A stretch of 9,516 nucleotides of DNA from Silvanigrellales bacterium (GTDB taxonomy: Bacteria; Bdellovibrionota_B; Oligoflexia; Silvanigrellales; Silvanigrellaceae): NCBI GenBank assembly GCA_028285285.1, contig JANQPW010000714.1:1-9516 (forward strand), written 5' to 3'. A model generated the notes under the pieces. It was given only the letters and a program-made list of their open reading frames with translations. It was not told the DNA's origin and did no database searches. The position numbers and the translations under genes are program-made. Position 1 is the first letter of the stretch. The number at the start of each line of letters is the position of its first letter. Below are positions 7,011-9,516 of this stretch, piece after piece.

Positions 7011-7154
7011 TTTCCCTCCAGCTCAAGTCGCTAAAACAAAGACTCCCACGACGCCCGCTGGTCATGCTGCAGTGTTTCCACTTGATAGACTTTCAGAAGC
7101 TTGCTCTTGAGAATAGTCTTGTTGAGGCCTGATGAACAGAGGAGGAGGGTCGAA
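7011..7154. other. Divergent intergenic region
   Basis: These 144 bases between the membrane-protein and TPR gene starts should carry promoters in both directions. I see no convincing -35/-10 pair and no small ORF with a ribosome site here. An open frame continuing upstream of the TPR gene to 7101 lacks a ribosome site and is read as chance. Confidence 0.35.
7141..7149 (+). promoter_or_regulatory. Strong ribosome binding site
   Basis: GGAGGAGGG lies 5 nt before ATG 7155. It decides this start over the in-frame TTG at 7101 and is among the strongest ribosome sites in the window. Confidence 0.8.
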
Positions 7155-8033
7155 ATGTATCACCAGACAAGACCTGTAGGGCTGGTTCAACCGGAAGACA
7201 CCATGCTGAGGGAAGTTGCCGGTTTGATCGAAAATCAGAAACATGATGAGGCGCACTCGATTCTTGAAACGCTAGAACCACAAGATTTTGTGCACGAGGC
7301 ATGGATGAACTATTTCAACGGTGTCTCTCTCTTTGCAAAGAAAGACTTTGCCAAGGGTCTGAGTTTTTTCTCGGCACCGTACGGGCAGTTGAAGCGCAAG
7401 CCCCAGCTCGCAGATGACAATCTGAATAGGGTTGTTGGAAGATGCCTCAAAAAAATCGGCTGGTTCCATCGCAAGGAAAAAAGGTATGAAATGGCCTATG
7501 CCTTTCACAACATTGAGTATCACCTCTATTTGAAGAGTGGGTCCCATCTGGAACTGCATGATGCGGCCATCAGTCTAGATGTTGATGCGTACTTCATGGG
7601 AGATGGCCTGCTTGATGAAGCTTGGTTGTTGCGGAGCATTGATCATGCCAAAGAAATTGCCGATGATCGGAGCCGGTTTCAGTCGCAGGGTGTGAGCTTC
7701 AACAATTTGGCTGGAAATCAGTACAGCATGGAAAAGTTCAGTGAAGCAGAAAAGGCAATCCGACAGAGCCTTGAGTGTTGGATGGAATATGAAAAGATTG
7801 CTGGTTCGTCGGAAAACAAGGTGGTGTGGGCACACTTTGGTGTTGGAGATGTGTTTCACCATTGGGCCGCTCACCTTGCCAAAAGCCGAAACACAGACAG
7901 TGTGACAAAAAAACTTCTTGCTCACGAAAGTTACCAAGAGTCTCTCAAAATGGGAAAAACGTCACTGTCTGCTGAAGACCAACAGTTCATTGAGGGTAAG
8001 ATCAAGGAAGTGGGTGCGATAGTCTGCGGCTAG
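7155..8033 (+). CDS. TPR-like helical repeat protein
   Basis: This is a 292-residue soluble cytoplasmic protein, almost entirely helical. Helix pairs with tetratricopeptide character are visible at about 17-40 and 47-74, 96-129 (KRYEMAYAFHNIEYHL), 135-170 and 178-212 (NNLAGNQYSMEKFSEAEKAI), the last being the clearest TPR, with the N-x-x-A-G-x-x-Y then F-x-x-A pattern. No catalytic or DNA-binding domain is attached. Such proteins are usually scaffolds or peptide-binding adaptors; the partner is not evident. It is flanked by unrelated genes and separated from the next by 171 nt, so it is probably monocistronic. Helical-repeat architecture is moderately sure; exact repeat boundaries are not. 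Confidence 0.75.
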   Translation: MYHQTRPVGLVQPEDTMLREVAGLIENQKHDEAHSILETLEPQDFVHEAWMNYFNGVSLFAKKDFAKGLSFFSAPYGQLKRKPQLADDNLNRVVGRCLKKIGWFHRKEKRYEMAYAFHNIEYHLYLKSGSHLELHDAAISLDVDAYFMGDGLLDEAWLLRSIDHAKEIADDRSRFQSQGVSFNNLAGNQYSMEKFSEAEKAIRQSLECWMEYEKIAGSSENKVVWAHFGVGDVFHHWAAHLAKSRNTDSVTKKLLAHESYQESLKMGKTSLSAEDQQFIEGKIKEVGAIVCG

Positions 8034-8092
8034 GGGACTTTCGCATCTCCTGCATGGGGCGGGGTACCGCAGGCACGATCTCCTTTTGCAAA

Positions 8093-8120
8093 TTGAATTT
8101 CACAACCTAAACTTTAAAAT
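8093..8120 (+). promoter_or_regulatory. Candidate sigma70-like promoter
   Basis: TTGAAT (8093-8098), a 16-nt spacer and TAAAAT (8115-8120) lie in an A/T-rich block about 85 nt before the downstream lipoprotein start. An overlapping alternative is TTGCAA (8086-8091) with TAAACT (8108-8113). The rest of the 8034-8204 gap is G/C-rich in its first part, with no terminator I can support and no small gene. Confidence 0.4.
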
Positions 8121-8204
8121 ATTGATATAGTTGGATTTTTTTCTCTTGCTGCTCAAGGTCAGGGTTTTATGTCCGATAGCGTCTCCAAACTCGGGAGATG
8201 TCTC

Positions 8205-8885
8205 ATGGGTCAGAAAGCTCTTGCACTTTTGGTGGTCGTCTTTGCCGCGATTGCTTGTGTCAACCGACAGATCCGAGCTGTGCAAAAGTCGGAGCCCTCA
8301 GGGCAAGCGGCGAGGGTTTCCAGCGACTCTGCCACCATCACAGCGGCCGAGCTGCTTGCCGATGATCACCTTGTGCTGGCGGTAAATGAGCTCGACCCGG
8401 AATCGATGACGCGAATGAATGTTGGAGATAGGTTTGCGTTGTGTGCCTATCAGCTCACCGACCTGTCGCGGAACACTGTGAGCGATGGTGAAATCGCTGC
8501 GGCCAACCTGGTGATCACCAGGCAGCTGATGGCCTCAGACCTTGGTGGTCAGAAGGGGTACGATGAGCAGATAGAGAGGATTAGCGGCGTATTAGGTGCC
8601 ATTGAAAAGAGGGCTTATGGCGCATTAGGGGCCACAGAGAAAGAATTGTGGCAACCGTCTTACTTTGCCATCTACGAGCGCGTTTCCTTGTCAGGTTTTT
8701 GGGGTGGAAGTCTTTGGCGTATCTATAGGTTCAGCAAAGACACGCATCCGAGGCTGCGCGGGGATGTCCAGTCCGTTGGGGGTAGGCTCGAGCTGGGGGA
8801 GACCAACCAATCCCCCGGAAGATCGCTCAATGGTTGCCCAAGACTGAACAGGCTTTTGGAGAAGTCCCGAGTGTTTAAAAACTGA
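8205..8885 (+). CDS. Unrecognised lipoprotein
   Basis: This is a 226-residue protein with no family that I recognise. ATG 8205 is chosen over ATG 8169 because GGGAGA precedes it at about 7 nt and it yields a compact signal, MGQKALALLVVVFAAIAC, with Cys18 in an A-I-A-C lipobox. A charged and Ser-rich linker (19-45) follows, then a helical region (about 46-150) with a Leu-Gly-Ala-x-Glu-Lys unit repeated 11 residues apart (130-135 and 141-146). From about residue 163 the sequence changes to Gly/Arg/Asn/Ser-rich (FWGGSLWRIYRF, then GETNQSPGRS), which could be a natural tail or the product of a frameshift. The mature protein has two further Cys (80 and 211). It is probably driven by the promoter at about 8093-8120. 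Confidence 0.65.
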   Translation: MGQKALALLVVVFAAIACVNRQIRAVQKSEPSGQAARVSSDSATITAAELLADDHLVLAVNELDPESMTRMNVGDRFALCAYQLTDLSRNTVSDGEIAAANLVITRQLMASDLGGQKGYDEQIERISGVLGAIEKRAYGALGATEKELWQPSYFAIYERVSLSGFWGGSLWRIYRFSKDTHPRLRGDVQSVGGRLELGETNQSPGRSLNGCPRLNRLLEKSRVFKN

Positions 8886-8978
8886 CCCTTCCTTGTTAGC
8901 CCAGAACAGTGAAAAAAATGGCAATTCCGTTTGCCGAAAAACTCTCGCCTCTGCTATTTGGTTGAGCCTAACCTTGGG

Positions 8979-8997
8979 CCTCGACTCAAGCTCGAGG
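8979..8997 (+). promoter_or_regulatory. Leader hairpin masking a ribosome site
   Basis: CCTCGA (8979-8984) pairs perfectly with TCGAGG (8992-8997) across a 7-nt loop. The 3' arm covers the first bases of GAGGAG (8994-8999), a strong ribosome site 5 nt before ATG 9005. That ATG opens a five-codon ORF (Met-Glu-Arg-Arg-Lys, stop 9020-9022) whose TGA overlaps the tandem ATGs of the next gene. TTGAG at about 8962-8966 could pair instead with CTCAA at 8985-8989. The pairing is seen in the sequence; a regulatory role is inference. Confidence 0.3.
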
Positions 8998-9018
8998 AGA
9001 TTTGATGGAGAGAAGAAA

Positions 9019-9417
9019 ATGATGTGGAAAACGCTGTTTGTCTTGCTTGCCCTTTATCCGTTTCAGTCATTGGCCGTAGATTGCTATGAAGGCCAGTCTG
9101 GCCCACGGTGTCCCGTTTACCTTCCCTTTGTTGAAACGGTCGAAATCTCGCAAACGACTTTCTTCACATTTGAGATTGGCAACGGAGGGGGAACTTTGTG
9201 GGCTCGAGCGCCCTTTTCTGAGGAGTTTGGCTGTGTGCCTTCGCTAAGAATCTACAAAAATGTTTCTTCAAAGGGCGAATATTACTATACAAATGGTGCT
9301 CACTATGCAACTCACTTGCTGGATAGTTTTGATCGAGGTCGCTATTCTGTTGGGGTGATTTATCCAGTTGGGTGCACGGAGCCGATTCAGTTTGAGCTCA
9401 GCATTTGGTACCGCTAG
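9019..9417 (+). CDS. Small secreted four-cysteine protein
   Basis: This is a 132-residue Sec-exported protein with no family that I can name. Tandem ATGs at 9019 and 9022 follow GGAGAG at 6 and 9 nt. The signal peptide MMWKTLFVLLALYPFQSLA is followed by a good cleavage site (SLA then VD). The mature chain is strand-rich and aromatic, with four cysteines at 22, 31, 72 and 119, enough for two disulfides. The C-terminal half, GRYSVGVIYP (107-116) ending FELSIWYR, has the rhythm of a small beta sandwich such as the pre-peptidase C-terminal fold, but the match is weak. The protein is free of known catalytic motifs. The open frame extends upstream to 8893 without a ribosome site and is not taken as coding. 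Confidence 0.7.
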   Translation: MMWKTLFVLLALYPFQSLAVDCYEGQSGPRCPVYLPFVETVEISQTTFFTFEIGNGGGTLWARAPFSEEFGCVPSLRIYKNVSSKGEYYYTNGAHYATHLLDSFDRGRYSVGVIYPVGCTEPIQFELSIWYR

Positions 9418-9436
9418 AAAACTGGCCCTCTCAATT

Positions 9437-9469
9437 GGTGCTGAGGAGTCTCTCACCCACCTGAGCACC
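9437..9469 (+). terminator. Stem-loop after the last gene, no U-tract
   Basis: GGTGCTGAGG (9437-9446) and CCTGAGCACC (9460-9469) form a 10-bp stem with one mismatch and a 13-nt loop, 19 nt past the stop codon. No T-run follows, so this is not a standard intrinsic terminator. It may be a 3' stabilising hairpin or aid termination. Confidence 0.35.
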
Positions 9470-9516
9470 CTCTAGAAAGCGAACAGTTCTGACCACTTTT
9501 CGCACACCTCCGAAAA

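Noticed and set aside
7101..7154. N-terminal extension of the TPR protein from TTG 7101
   Set aside because: There is no ribosome site at 7101, whereas ATG 7155 has GGAGGAGGG at 5 nt.
8049..8075. G/C-rich inverted repeat after the TPR gene as a terminator
   Set aside because: The two possible pairings (CCTGC/GCAGG and GCGG/CCGC) compete for the same bases and the T-run lies too far downstream.
8893..9018. N-terminal extension of the last secreted protein
   Set aside because: It would bury the signal peptide behind 42 residues of atypical sequence, and no ribosome site precedes it.

Overview
The window is about 9.5 kb of compact bacterial DNA of roughly balanced base composition. It holds eleven complete protein-coding genes and no RNA gene, insertion sequence or CRISPR array that I can see. 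Three things suggest a predatory-bacteria or deltaproteobacteria-like host, most likely Bdellovibrionota: a TIGR02147/DUF4423-type protein, a lipoprotein whose mature N-terminus reads CGVEVGNPG, and the high share of envelope proteins. This is an inference from family distribution, because no phylogenetic marker is present.

Layout. (1) 98-2018, plus strand: a TTG-started TIGR02147/DUF4423 protein overlaps by 8 nt a 'GNPG' lipoprotein with a DUF4382-like domain and a carboxypeptidase-regulatory-like domain, forming a translationally coupled pair. (2) 2036-2905, minus strand: an unrecognised lipoprotein, tail-to-tail with the pair and head-to-head with the next gene. (3) 3017-4596, plus strand: an exported PQQ-dependent sugar dehydrogenase of the soluble GDH/YliI family, then a DUF1428 (YbaA-like) protein. 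(4) 4633-6003, minus strand: an exported di-haem c-type cytochrome resembling the RoxA/cytochrome c peroxidase group, with a short intrinsic terminator whose U-tract overlaps the stop codon of the converging DUF1428 gene. (5) 6170-6640, plus strand: a small COG3650-type lipoprotein, converging on 6645-7010, a small multi-pass membrane protein. (6) 7155-9417, plus strand: a TPR-like cytoplasmic protein, an unrecognised lipoprotein, and a small secreted four-cysteine protein, each separated by more than 120 nt and probably transcribed separately.

Seven of the eleven products carry Sec or lipoprotein signals and one is an integral membrane protein, so this is an envelope-biased stretch. The dehydrogenase and the di-haem cytochrome could belong to one periplasmic electron-transfer chain, but they are convergent and the link is speculative. 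The best candidates for something undescribed are the DUF4423/GNPG-lipoprotein pair, the minus-strand lipoprotein with three hydrophobic segments, and the structured leader with a five-codon ORF in front of the last gene.
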